Position numbers and translations under genes: made by a program. The notes beneath the pieces were generated by a model. It did not search any database. It worked only from the letters and a program-made list of their open reading frames with translations, and was not told the origin of the DNA. From Steroidobacteraceae bacterium (GTDB lineage Bacteria; Pseudomonadota; Gammaproteobacteria; Steroidobacterales; Steroidobacteraceae), in contig JABAQU010000013.1 of NCBI GenBank assembly GCA_019187185.1, positions 1 to 60,927 on the forward strand: 60,927 nt of DNA, given 5' to 3'. Numbering within the stretch: position 1 is the stretch's first letter; every line of letters starts with the position of its first letter. Shown here piece by piece: positions 52,200 to 60,840 of this stretch.

Positions 52200-54425
52200 A
52201 TGCGTTCCCGTCTTGCCCCGGCGCTGCTTGCGATCGTCGTCCCGCTTGCGTCTGCGCAGTCTGCCGACCCCACCCACCTCGAAATGGTGACCATCACCGC
52301 GACCCGCATCGCCTCACGGATCCTGGATGTGCCGGCGACGGTCACGGTGAAGGATGCGGAAGCGATGGATCGCGAACTCGTCTTCGATGTCGAGGACCTG
52401 CTGCGCTATGAACCCGGCGTGTCGATGCGCAATGACGGTGGAAGGTTCGGCACGTCCGGCCCGAGCATTCGTGGCATCGGCGGCAATCGCGTGCTGCTCG
52501 AGGTCGACGGCGTGCGTCTGCCCGACGCATTCGAGATCGGCAGCTTCGCCAACGCCGGGCGCGATGTGCTCGACATGGATCTCTTGAAGCGTGTCGAGAT
52601 CGTGCGCGGTTCCGCCTCCTCGCTGTACGGCTCCGACGCCATTGCCGGCGTCTTTGCCTTCACGACGAAGGATCCCGAAGACCTGCTCGCGGCCGACCGA
52701 CGCTTCGGCCTGACCGCAAAGGGTGGTTACTCGGGCTGGAACGATTCGGTGATGGCAGGCGCGACAGCCGCCGGCCGCGCGGGCGCCTGGTCCACGCTCG
52801 TCACGTACACGCGTCGCGACGGGCACGAACTCGACAATGCCGGCACGCGCGGCGGCGTCGGTGCGCTGCGTACGCAGCCCGTGCCGCAGGACAGCTACAG
52901 CGACAGCGTGCTCGCGAAGGTCGTGTTCGACCCGCGCGAAGGCCAGCGCCTGCGTCTGACGCTCGAGGGCACGCGCGACGATGCGTTCACCGATGTGTTG
53001 TCGTCGGTGTCGGCCACGGCCCCGTCGCCCGGCGGCGTGCAGACGACCGGGCTCGTCGGCAGTGACGTGGCCGAGCGTCGTCGCATCGCCCTCGACCACG
53101 AATTCGCGCCGAGCGGCGAGCGCTGGTTCGAGCGCGGCGAGTGGCGCATCTATCGCCAGAAGAGCACCACCTCGCAGGAAACCTTCGAGGAGCGCCGTGC
53201 CGCGTCGCTCGCGGGCGTGATCACGCCGCAGGCCCGCTGGCGCGAGTTCACCTATGAACAGGAGACGAGCGGGGCGGAAGCCGTCCTCTTCAGCCGCTTC
53301 GCCGTCGGTGCCACCGATCACACGCTGGCGTATGGTCTCGAATACGTCGAGACGGACACGGCGCAGCTGCGCCAGGGCGTGCAGACAAATCTCGCGACCG
53401 GCGTTTCGAGCACGACGATCCTGCCCGATGTCTTCCCGGTGCGCGACTTCCCGCTCACGACAACCCGGCAGGCCTCCGCCTTCGTGCAGGACGAGATCCG
53501 CGCCGGCGCCTTCACGGTCACGCCCGGCGTGCGCTTCGACGACTATGCGCTGCGTCCGCACGTCGATGCGATCTTTGCCGCCGACAATCCCGGCTTCACC
53601 GCGACGGACATCGACGAGCAGAACATCTCGCCGAAACTCGGCGTGATGTATCGCCTGGCGGCGAATGCGACGGCGTACCTGAACTACGCCGCGGGCTTTC
53701 GTGCGCCCCCGTCCGATGACGTCAACATCGGCTTCGAGAACCTCGCCTTCGGCTACACGGCGATCGCGAACCCCGACCTGAAATCCGAAACGAGCGACAG
53801 CTTCGAGCTCGGCTGGCGCGTCACGCGCGATGACGGCGGCTACCTCGGGCTCGCCGGCTACTACAACCTCTACGACGATTTCATCGAATCGCGCGTCGGC
53901 ACGTTCGATCCGGTCTCCGGCTTGATCGTGTTCCAGTCGCAGAACCTGAGCGAAGTGCGGATCTACGGCGCCGAGATCGTCGCGGGGCTGCCGCTCGAGG
54001 CATTCACGCCGTCGCTGCGCGGGTTCACCGTGCGCCTCGCCGGTGCCTGGTCGCGCGGCGACAATCGCAGCAACGATGCCCCGCTCAATTCGATCGAGCC
54101 ACCGCAGGCCGTGGTCGGCCTCGCGTACCGCGCGCCGACCCGCCGCTGGGGCATGGAACTCGTGACCACGGTGGCAGGCCGGGTCGATCGTGTCGATCAC
54201 AGCGCCGGGCTGCTGTTCACGCCCGGCGGATACACGACGTTCGACCTGCTGGCCGACTTTGCCGTCACGCCGCGTCTGCGATTCAACGCGGGGCTGTTCA
54301 ATCTCGCGGACCGCACCTACTGGGAGTGGTCGGATGTCAGCGGCCGCTTCGCCAGCAATCCGGCTCTTGAGCGATATACACGCCCGGGAAGAACCGCCGG
54401 CGCAACAATACGGTACTCATGGTAA
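52200..54425 (+). CDS. TonB-dependent haem/haemoglobin-type receptor
   Basis: This 741-residue outer-membrane receptor has a signal peptide (APALLAIVVPLASAQ), TonB-box-like MVTITATRI, and plug motifs of the haemoglobin/transferrin receptor class (SIRGIGGNRVLLEVDGVRLPDAFEIG; RVEIVRGSASSLYGSDAIAGVFAF). The barrel includes NLLDR-like FNLADRTYWEWSDV and ends in Trp (ATIRYSW). ATG 52200 is preceded by AAGG. A Fur-like box lies upstream and feoA follows 102 bases on, so it belongs to an iron-acquisition set. The likely substrate is haem or a ferric chelate. Confidence 0.9.
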   Translation: MRSRLAPALLAIVVPLASAQSADPTHLEMVTITATRIASRILDVPATVTVKDAEAMDRELVFDVEDLLRYEPGVSMRNDGGRFGTSGPSIRGIGGNRVLLEVDGVRLPDAFEIGSFANAGRDVLDMDLLKRVEIVRGSASSLYGSDAIAGVFAFTTKDPEDLLAADRRFGLTAKGGYSGWNDSVMAGATAAGRAGAWSTLVTYTRRDGHELDNAGTRGGVGALRTQPVPQDSYSDSVLAKVVFDPREGQRLRLTLEGTRDDAFTDVLSSVSATAPSPGGVQTTGLVGSDVAERRRIALDHEFAPSGERWFERGEWRIYRQKSTTSQETFEERRAASLAGVITPQARWREFTYEQETSGAEAVLFSRFAVGATDHTLAYGLEYVETDTAQLRQGVQTNLATGVSSTTILPDVFPVRDFPLTTTRQASAFVQDEIRAGAFTVTPGVRFDDYALRPHVDAIFAADNPGFTATDIDEQNISPKLGVMYRLAANATAYLNYAAGFRAPPSDDVNIGFENLAFGYTAIANPDLKSETSDSFELGWRVTRDDGGYLGLAGYYNLYDDFIESRVGTFDPVSGLIVFQSQNLSEVRIYGAEIVAGLPLEAFTPSLRGFTVRLAGAWSRGDNRSNDAPLNSIEPPQAVVGLAYRAPTRRWGMELVTTVAGRVDRVDHSAGLLFTPGGYTTFDLLADFAVTPRLRFNAGLFNLADRTYWEWSDVSGRFASNPALERYTRPGRTAGATIRYSW

Positions 54426-54491
54426 TTGATTGTCGCACCCGGGACGCGCGCAGCCGGTGAGCGGACGATATCGCTGGAGCCATTGCATGGA

Positions 54492-54510
54492 ATTGCGAAC
54501 TATTCGCGTT
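54492..54510. promoter_or_regulatory. Weaker Fur-box-like dyad before feoA
   Basis: ATTGCGAACTATTCGCGTT matches the same Fur pattern at 13 of 18 scored positions and lies 17 bases before the feoA start. It overlaps a perfect inverted repeat TGCGAAC-N7-GTTCGCA (54494-54514). Confidence 0.42.
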
Positions 54511-54527
54511 CGCAGGATACTTGCGGC

Positions 54528-54821
54528 ATGAGCGCAGCCGTCACCGCCTTGTCCGTTCCGCTGTCGAGCCTGCGGCGCGGCGCGCGCGCGGTCGTGCAGA
54601 AAGTCGTCGCGGACACGCCGCTGATCGATGACGTGCTGCGCTCGACGGTCGGACAGCGCCTCGTCGAGCTCGGCTTCGTGTGCGGCGTCGAAATCGAGGT
54701 CGTCGAGTCGATGTGGCCGGTCGGCGATCCGCTCGCAGTGCGGGTGCGCGGCTCCACGTTCGCATTGCGGCAGCGCGAGGCGGCCGCCGTGATGGTCGTA
54801 CCGGCCGGCGCCACGGCGTAA
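54528..54821 (+). CDS. feoA: Ferrous iron transport protein FeoA
   Basis: This 97-residue SH3-like cytosolic partner of FeoB shows the family pattern (LSSLRRGARAVVQKVV, RLVELGFVCGVEIEVVES, DPLAVRVRGSTFALRQREAAAVMV). ATG 54528 was chosen; a longer frame upstream covers the regulatory region. Its stop is 4 bases before feoB. Confidence 0.88.
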   Translation: MSAAVTALSVPLSSLRRGARAVVQKVVADTPLIDDVLRSTVGQRLVELGFVCGVEIEVVESMWPVGDPLAVRVRGSTFALRQREAAAVMVVPAGATA

Positions 54822-54825
54822 TCCG

Positions 54826-56724
54826 GTGGACATCGCCAATCGGCGATTGGCGGACCTGCGCATCGCCCTCGTCGGCGTGCCGAACTGCGGCAAGACGGCG
54901 CTGTTCAATCGCCTGACCGGCAGTCGCCAGAAGGTGGCGAACTATCCCGGTGTCACGGTCGAGCGCAAGGAAGGACATTTCCGCGATCGAGCCGGACGGC
55001 GTTACGACGTGCTCGATCTGCCGGGTGCGTACAGCCTCTCGCCCACCACGCTCGACGAGGCGATCACGCGCGACCTCGTCCTCGGCCGCATCGCGGGTGA
55101 GGAGCCGCCGGACGTGATCGTCTGCGTCGCCGACGCGACCCACATGCCGCTGTCGCTGCGACTCGTGCTCGAGGTGCAGAAGCTCGGGCACCCGATGGTC
55201 GTGGCGCTGAATCGCAGCGATCTCGCGCGAAAGCGCGGCTTCCGGCTCGACGTGGCGAAACTCGCGGCGGCGCTCGGCGTGCCGGTGATCGAAACAGTCG
55301 CGATCGCGCCGGGCGGTGCCGATGCCCTGATCGCCGGGCTCGCGCCGTTCGCGCCGCGCGATCGCATGATCGAGGCGGCGGCGAGCGGCAATGGCGCGAC
55401 CTGCGATCTCGCGCCCGATCGCGAAACCACCGAGCACACGCAGCAGGTCGTGCCGCGGATACTCGCGGAGGCGGGCTATCGCGAGCCGCTGCGCACGCGT
55501 GCCGCGGCGCGCGCGGACGCAATCCTGATGCACCCCGTTGCCGGCATGCTCGTGCTCGGCGCGGTGCTGTTTCTCGTCTTCCAGGCGGTGTTCAGCTGGG
55601 CCGAGTGGCCGATGGACCTGATCGAGGCCGGCGTCGGTGCGCTCGGCGGGTGGGTCTCGGGCGTGTTGCCGGACGGCGCGCTGCAGAGCCTCCTAGTCGA
55701 CGGCGTGATAGCCGGACTCGGCAGCGTCATCGTGTTCCTGCCGCAGATCCTGATCCTCTTCTTCTTCATCCTCGTGCTCGAGGACAGCGGCTACCTGCCG
55801 CGCGCCGCCTACCTGCTCGATCGGCTGATGGGCAACGTGGGCCTTTCCGGGCGCGCGTTCATTCCGCTGTTGTCGAGCTTCGCGTGCGCGATCCCGGGCA
55901 TCATGGCCGCGCGCACGATTCCGAGCATGCGCGATCGCATCGCGACGATCATGATCGCGCCGTTGATGACCTGCTCGGCGCGGCTGCCGGTCTATGCGCT
56001 GCTCATTGCGGCCTTCATCCCGTCGCGCCCGATCGGGCCGTTCAACCTGCGCGGGCTCGTGCTGTTCGCGCTGTACGCGGCCGGCGTGCTCGCGGCGCTC
56101 GCGGTCGCCTGGGTGATGAAGCGCTTCCTGACGAAGCGCACTTACCATCCGCTGATGCTCGAGCTGCCGGACTACCAGTGGCCCGACCTGCGCAGCCTTG
56201 CCATCGGACTCGGCGAGCGGGTTCGCATCTTCCTCACGCGCGTCGGCGGCATCATCCTCTCGCTGATGATCGTGCTGTGGTTCCTCGCGAGCTACCCGGC
56301 GCCGCCGCCCGGTGCGACGGGCCCCGCCATCGAGTACAGCTTCGCCGGCATGCTCGGCCGGACGCTGCACGTGGTCTTCGAGCCGATCGGCTTCAACTGG
56401 CAGATCGCGGTCGCGCTGGTGCCGGGCCTTGCTGCGCGTGAAGTGGCGGTGAGCGCGCTCGGCACGGTGTATGCGATGTCCGCGACGGACGCGGCGCTCG
56501 AGAAGGCGCTGCTGCCCGTGATCGCGTCGACCTGGAGCGTCGCGACGGGGCTGTCGCTGCTCGCCTGGTACATTTTCGCGCCGCAATGCCTCTCGACGCT
56601 CGCGGTGGTGAAGCGCGAGACACGATCCTGGCGCTATCCGCTGATCATGGCCGGCTACCTCTTCGCGCTCGCGTACCTCGCCTCGTTCGTGACCTACCGG
56701 GTTGCACTGGCGCTGACGCCATGA
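54826..56724 (+). CDS. feoB: Ferrous iron transporter FeoB
   Basis: This 632-residue inner-membrane GTPase-coupled Fe2+ importer is shorter than E. coli FeoB (773) but complete in core motifs: G1 GVPNCGKT (17-24), G3 DLPGAYS (64-70), a divergent G4 NRSD, and permease gates FACAIPGIMAAR and MTCSARLPVYALL with FAPQCLSTLAVVKRE near the end. The GTG start is 4 bases after feoA. The stop overlaps the next start (ATGA). Confidence 0.93.
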   Translation: MDIANRRLADLRIALVGVPNCGKTALFNRLTGSRQKVANYPGVTVERKEGHFRDRAGRRYDVLDLPGAYSLSPTTLDEAITRDLVLGRIAGEEPPDVIVCVADATHMPLSLRLVLEVQKLGHPMVVALNRSDLARKRGFRLDVAKLAAALGVPVIETVAIAPGGADALIAGLAPFAPRDRMIEAAASGNGATCDLAPDRETTEHTQQVVPRILAEAGYREPLRTRAAARADAILMHPVAGMLVLGAVLFLVFQAVFSWAEWPMDLIEAGVGALGGWVSGVLPDGALQSLLVDGVIAGLGSVIVFLPQILILFFFILVLEDSGYLPRAAYLLDRLMGNVGLSGRAFIPLLSSFACAIPGIMAARTIPSMRDRIATIMIAPLMTCSARLPVYALLIAAFIPSRPIGPFNLRGLVLFALYAAGVLAALAVAWVMKRFLTKRTYHPLMLELPDYQWPDLRSLAIGLGERVRIFLTRVGGIILSLMIVLWFLASYPAPPPGATGPAIEYSFAGMLGRTLHVVFEPIGFNWQIAVALVPGLAAREVAVSALGTVYAMSATDAALEKALLPVIASTWSVATGLSLLAWYIFAPQCLSTLAVVKRETRSWRYPLIMAGYLFALAYLASFVTYRVALALTP

Positions 56725-56984
56725 ACGCGCTCGTCGCCGTCATCGTCGTGCTCGCGGCGCTGTCGGTGATCTGGCAGCTGATGCCCGTGCGCCCGCGGCA
56801 CCGCGCGGTTCGCGCGCTGCACGACGCCGTGTCGTCGCAGGGGTTTGCGGGACGCTGCTGGCGAGGCATCATGGGTCCGCTGCTGCGCCGGGCCGAACGG
56901 GGCCTCGGAGGCGGGTGCGGCGGTTGCGCCGCCAATCCGCTCAACACCGGCGCGAAAGCGCGCGATGCACGTCCACCGCACTGA
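56721..56984 (+). CDS. Small membrane-anchored Cys-rich protein (DUF6587-like)
   Basis: This 87-residue protein has one N-terminal membrane helix (LVAVIVVLAALSVIWQLM), a basic middle, and a Gly/Cys cluster GGGCGGCAANP. It resembles small proteins that follow feoB in relatives (DUF6587 type, from memory). The paired cysteines could bind iron or sense redox state. It overlaps feoB by 4 bases and the next gene by 20, so it belongs to the feo operon. Confidence 0.68.
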   Translation: MNALVAVIVVLAALSVIWQLMPVRPRHRAVRALHDAVSSQGFAGRCWRGIMGPLLRRAERGLGGGCGGCAANPLNTGAKARDARPPH

Positions 56985-57927
56985 AGATCTCGAACACGAC
57001 CACGTCTTTCTCGGCGAGCACCACGATCGCAATGCGCGCCGCACCTGGTGGGTCGTTGCGCTGACACTCGTGATGATGGTCGCGGAGATCGGCGCCGGCT
57101 CGCTGTTCGGGTCGATGGCGCTGCTCGCCGACGGCTGGCACATGGGTACCCATGCCGGGGCGCTGGCGCTCGCCGGCTTCGCGTACTGGTTCGCGCGGCG
57201 GCATGCGCGCAATGCGCGCTTCAGCTTCGGCACCGGCAAGGTCGGCGACCTCGCCGGCTTCGCGAGCGCGGTGATCCTCGGCATCGTCGCGCTGATCATC
57301 GCGGTGGAGGCGGGCGGGCGTCTGCTCGAACCGGTGCCGATCGCATTCGACGAGGCGATCCTGGTCGCCGCACTCGGCCTCGCCGTCAATGTCGCGAGCG
57401 CGCTGCTGCTGCGCCACGACCACGACCATGACCATGATCACGACGGGCACGATCACGGGGATGGTGCAGTGCATTCCCATGCGATCGACCAGAACCTGCG
57501 CGGCGCCTACCTGCACGTGCTGGCCGATGCGCTGACCTCGATCGCCGCGATCACTGCCCTCGTGCTCGGCCGCTGGCTCGGCTGGACCTGGCTCGACCCG
57601 GTGATCGGGTTCGTGGGCGCGCTGCTGATCGCGCGCTGGTCCATCGGGCTGATGCGCGATACGGGTGCCGTGCTGCTCGATGCCGCGATCGATCCGGCGC
57701 TCGCGGGTGCCGTGCGCGAGGCAATCGAGACAGACGATGCGCGCGTCGGCGACCTGCACCTCTGGCACGTCGGACCGGGCCGTTATGCCGCGATCGTGTC
57801 GCTGATCGTGGCCGAGCCGCAGGAACCGGAGATCTACAAGGCGCGCCTCGCGCACCTGCCGCAGGTCGTGCACGTGTCGATCGAGGCGCATCGCGGTTCC
57901 GAACATTCCCGCGCGGAGGTCACATGA
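56965..57927 (+). CDS. dmeF: Cation diffusion facilitator DmeF (Co/Ni/Fe efflux)
   Basis: This 320-residue CDF antiporter has six helices, metal-site motif LLADGWHMGTHAGAL in TM2 and VLADALTS in TM5. A His/Asp-rich cytosolic loop (HDHDHDHDHDGHDHGD, about 153-168) and the FGTGKVGDLAGFASA block are typical of DmeF. A His-rich N-terminus (MHVHRTEDLEHDH) is also present. It exports excess divalent metal from the cytosol, balancing FeoB-driven import. ATG 56965 overlaps the upstream gene. Confidence 0.87.
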   Translation: MHVHRTEDLEHDHVFLGEHHDRNARRTWWVVALTLVMMVAEIGAGSLFGSMALLADGWHMGTHAGALALAGFAYWFARRHARNARFSFGTGKVGDLAGFASAVILGIVALIIAVEAGGRLLEPVPIAFDEAILVAALGLAVNVASALLLRHDHDHDHDHDGHDHGDGAVHSHAIDQNLRGAYLHVLADALTSIAAITALVLGRWLGWTWLDPVIGFVGALLIARWSIGLMRDTGAVLLDAAIDPALAGAVREAIETDDARVGDLHLWHVGPGRYAAIVSLIVAEPQEPEIYKARLAHLPQVVHVSIEAHRGSEHSRAEVT

Positions 57928-59555
57928 ACCTGCTTGCCGTCGCCTGTCTCGAGGCGGCCGTATTCTTCAATGCGAACCTGCACACCGGCGCCGCGACCCC
58001 GCAGGGCGCCGATGCGATCCTGGTCGAGGAGGGGCGCATCCGCTACGTCGGCCCTGCAGCGCGAGCGATGCGCCGCGCGCCGCGGGACGCGCGCCGGGTC
58101 GATCTGCACGGCGCGACCGTGGTGCCGGGTTTCACCGACGCGCACGCGCACCTCGCCGGCATCGGCTTTCGCGAACTCGAGTTCGATCTCGAGGGCACGA
58201 CGAGCCTCGAGGACCTGCAGCGGCGGCTGGCGGCGCGCGCTGCGAGCACCAACGCGCCGTGGATCACCGGGCGCGGCTGGATCGAGTCACGCTGGCAACC
58301 CGCTGAGTTCCCGACGCGCACGGCACTCGATGCCGTCGTGAGCGACCGGCCCGTGTTCCTGATGCGGGCCGACGGGCACGCGGCAGTCGCCAACAGTCGC
58401 GCGCTCGCGCTCGCGGGCATCGACGCGCAGACGGCCGATCCGGCCGGCGGGCAGATCCTGCGCGACGCGAACGGCGTGGCGACCGGCATGCTGGTCGACG
58501 GCGCGGTGGAACTCGTCGGCAGGCTCGTGCCGCCGCCGGGCGAGGCCGAAGAATTGCGCGCGCTCGAGCTCGGTGCCGCACGCAGCGTGCGGCTCGGCTG
58601 GACGCAGCTGCAGATCGCGGGCAATACGCGCGCCGAGGTCGATCGGCTGTGCGCGCTGTACCGCGACGGCCGCATTCGCCTGCGCCTGTATGACGCGGTC
58701 GGAGGTCCGGGGCCCGATGCCGCGCAGCTGCTCGCGGGGGAGATCGCGCGCAAACCCTGCGGCGATCGCCTCACCGTGCGCGGCATCAAGCTTTACATGG
58801 ACGGCGCGCTCGGCTCGCGGGGCGCGGCGCTGCTCGCGCCGTACAGCGATGCACCGCAGAGCACGGGCCTGCTGCTCAACAGCGAAGCGCAGCTCCTGCC
58901 CGTGCTGACGGAAGCGTTGCGCCGCGGCATCCAGGTCGAAACGCACGCGATCGGCGATCGGGGCAACCGGCTCACGCTCGATCTCTATGAGCGCGCGTTT
59001 GCGGCGGTGCCGTCCGCCGGGCGCGCGGTTGCCGAACCTCGCTGGCGGATCGAGCACGCCCAGGTGCTCGATGCCGCCGACCTGCCCCGATTTGCGCAGC
59101 TCGAGGTGATTGCCTCGATGCAGCCCTCGCATGCCATCAGTGACCTGTACTTTGCGCCGGCGCGCCTCGGGCCCGAACGCCTGAAGGGTGCCTACGCCTG
59201 GCGCAGCCTGCTCGACTCCGGCGCGATCGTCGCGGCCGGCACGGATGCGCCGGTCGAACGCGGCGACCCGATCCAGGAGTTCTACGCGGCCACCGTGCGC
59301 CGCTCAGCGGACGGCTACGCCGACGGGAACTGGCATCGCGAGGAACGGGTCTCGCGCGCCGAGGCGCTGCGCATGCTGACCTGGGCGCCTGCCTATGCGG
59401 CGTTCGAGGAGCAGGAACGCGGCACGCTCGAGGTCGGCAAGCTCGCCGACTTCACCGTACTGTCGCAGGACATCCTCGTCGTGCCCGACGAGGCCATCCT
59501 CGCGACGCGCATCGAGATGACCGTGATCGGCGGCGAAATCGCCTATCGGCGATAG
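57924..59555 (+). CDS. Amidohydrolase (YtcJ/NfdA-like)
   Basis: This 543-residue TIM-barrel amidohydrolase of the amidohydrolase-3 group has motifs DAHAHLAGIG, a metal-linked RGIKLYMDGALGSRGAAL, ETHAIGDRGNRLTLD, WRIEHAQV and GTDAPVERGDPIQEFYAA. It hydrolyses an N-acyl or amide substrate, unknown here. ATG 57924 overlaps dmeF (ATGA). There is no obvious signal peptide. Its place in an iron operon is unexplained. Confidence 0.87.
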   Translation: MNLLAVACLEAAVFFNANLHTGAATPQGADAILVEEGRIRYVGPAARAMRRAPRDARRVDLHGATVVPGFTDAHAHLAGIGFRELEFDLEGTTSLEDLQRRLAARAASTNAPWITGRGWIESRWQPAEFPTRTALDAVVSDRPVFLMRADGHAAVANSRALALAGIDAQTADPAGGQILRDANGVATGMLVDGAVELVGRLVPPPGEAEELRALELGAARSVRLGWTQLQIAGNTRAEVDRLCALYRDGRIRLRLYDAVGGPGPDAAQLLAGEIARKPCGDRLTVRGIKLYMDGALGSRGAALLAPYSDAPQSTGLLLNSEAQLLPVLTEALRRGIQVETHAIGDRGNRLTLDLYERAFAAVPSAGRAVAEPRWRIEHAQVLDAADLPRFAQLEVIASMQPSHAISDLYFAPARLGPERLKGAYAWRSLLDSGAIVAAGTDAPVERGDPIQEFYAATVRRSADGYADGNWHREERVSRAEALRMLTWAPAYAAFEEQERGTLEVGKLADFTVLSQDILVVPDEAILATRIEMTVIGGEIAYRR

Positions 59556-59596
59556 CGGCGTATGATGCGAGAGTTCCCCATCCCCGGAGGCTCTCG

Positions 59597-59935
59597 ATGA
59601 ACGGTCATGATCAACTGACGCGTCGGCAATTGCTCGGCATCACCGTCACTGCAGCGGTTGGCGCCGCGGCTGGCGCGGCTGTCGCCGCGGAACCGGCCTT
59701 TCCGAAGCTCGACGAGAAGGACCCGATGGCGGTCGCGCTGCATTACGTTCACGACGCCAAGCTCGTCGACCCGAAGAAGAATCCGACTTACAAGGCCGGC
59801 CACCATTGCGCGAATTGCCTGCACCTGACCGGCAAGGCCGGCGACGCCTGGCAGCCGTGCAACCTGTTCCCCAAGAAGCTCGTCGCAGCCACCGGCTGGT
59901 GCAGCGCCTGGGTCCAGAAGCCGGGCACCGCCTGA
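59597..59935 (+). CDS. High-potential iron-sulfur protein (HiPIP), Tat-exported
   Basis: This 112-residue periplasmic electron carrier with one 4Fe-4S cluster has a twin-arginine leader (TRRQLLGITVTAAVGAA). The four cluster ligands are Cys71, Cys74, Cys88 and Cys102 (CANC, QPCN, WCSAW), the HiPIP spacing. GGAGG lies 6 bases before ATG 59597. HiPIPs usually shuttle electrons between respiratory complexes and oxidases or reductases. Confidence 0.92.
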   Translation: MNGHDQLTRRQLLGITVTAAVGAAAGAAVAAEPAFPKLDEKDPMAVALHYVHDAKLVDPKKNPTYKAGHHCANCLHLTGKAGDAWQPCNLFPKKLVAATGWCSAWVQKPGTA

Positions 59936-60804
59936 TTCGCTGGGCGGCACTCGCCGCTGCATCATGGGTGACGGTGCTGGCCCCGGCCGCCGCCGCACCC
60001 CCGGTCGTCGACGATACCGGTCACACCGTGACGCTCGCGCAATCGGCGCGGCGCATCGTTGCGCTCGCGCCGGGCGCGACGGCGCTGCTGTTCGCGGCGG
60101 GCGCAGGCGATCGCGTGGTTGCGACCATCGAGTTCGCCGACGAACCTGCCGCCGCGCGGCGCGTACCGCGCATCGGTGACGTGCAGGCGATCGACTACGA
60201 AAGGCTCATCGCGCTGCATCCCGATGTCGTGGTCGTCACCGATGCGATCACCTCGGAGTTCATCACCGGGCGCGTGCGTGCGCTCGGCCTGCCGGTCTAC
60301 ACGACGCGCTACACGCGGCTCGCCGACATCGCGCCGAGCGTGGCGCGGCTCGGTCGGCTCGCGGCGACGGAGGCGATCGCCGACCCGGAAGCGCGGCGGC
60401 TCGAGGCCCGGCTCGCCGCGCTGCGGGCCACCTACGCAGGGCGCGCGCCGATCGACGTCCTCTACGAGGTATGGAATCCACCCGTCTACACGATCGGCGG
60501 CGCCCACATCGTGACGGACGCGCTTGCCGTCTGCGGTGCGCGCAACGTGTTCGCGGATGCGCAGGTCGCGGCGCCGGCCGTCAGTGTCGAGGCGGTCATC
60601 GCGCGCGATCCCGCCGTGATCGTCGCCTCGGGCCCGCGGGCGCAAGCCACTGCGTGGCTCGCGGAGTGGCGCCGCTTTCCGCGCCTCGCGGCAACGGCCG
60701 CGAATCGCCTCTATGTATTCGACGACCCGCGCCTCGACCGCATGGGGCCATCGGCGATCGAGGCGACCGCGGGGTTGTGCCGCATTCTCGACGCGGCCCG
60801 CTAG
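59899..60804 (+). CDS. ABC transporter periplasmic binding protein (BtuF-like)
   Basis: This helical-backbone metal/corrin-binding protein of about 301 residues has a signal-like start (LIRWAALAAASWVTVLAPAAAA) and DTGHTVTLAQSARRIVALAPGATALLFAAGAGDRV, then RIGDVQAIDYERLIALHPDVVVVTDA, typical of class III binding proteins for cobalamin or haem. No ATG fits. GTG 59899 yields a full signal peptide and overlaps HiPIP by 37 bases; CTG 59932 is an alternative. No permease or ATPase gene is in the window. Confidence 0.8.
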   Translation: MQRLGPEAGHRLIRWAALAAASWVTVLAPAAAAPPVVDDTGHTVTLAQSARRIVALAPGATALLFAAGAGDRVVATIEFADEPAAARRVPRIGDVQAIDYERLIALHPDVVVVTDAITSEFITGRVRALGLPVYTTRYTRLADIAPSVARLGRLAATEAIADPEARRLEARLAALRATYAGRAPIDVLYEVWNPPVYTIGGAHIVTDALAVCGARNVFADAQVAAPAVSVEAVIARDPAVIVASGPRAQATAWLAEWRRFPRLAATAANRLYVFDDPRLDRMGPSAIEATAGLCRILDAAR

Positions 60805-60840
60805 GGAAGCTCTGCGCAGGCTATTCGCTGCACGGGAGCG

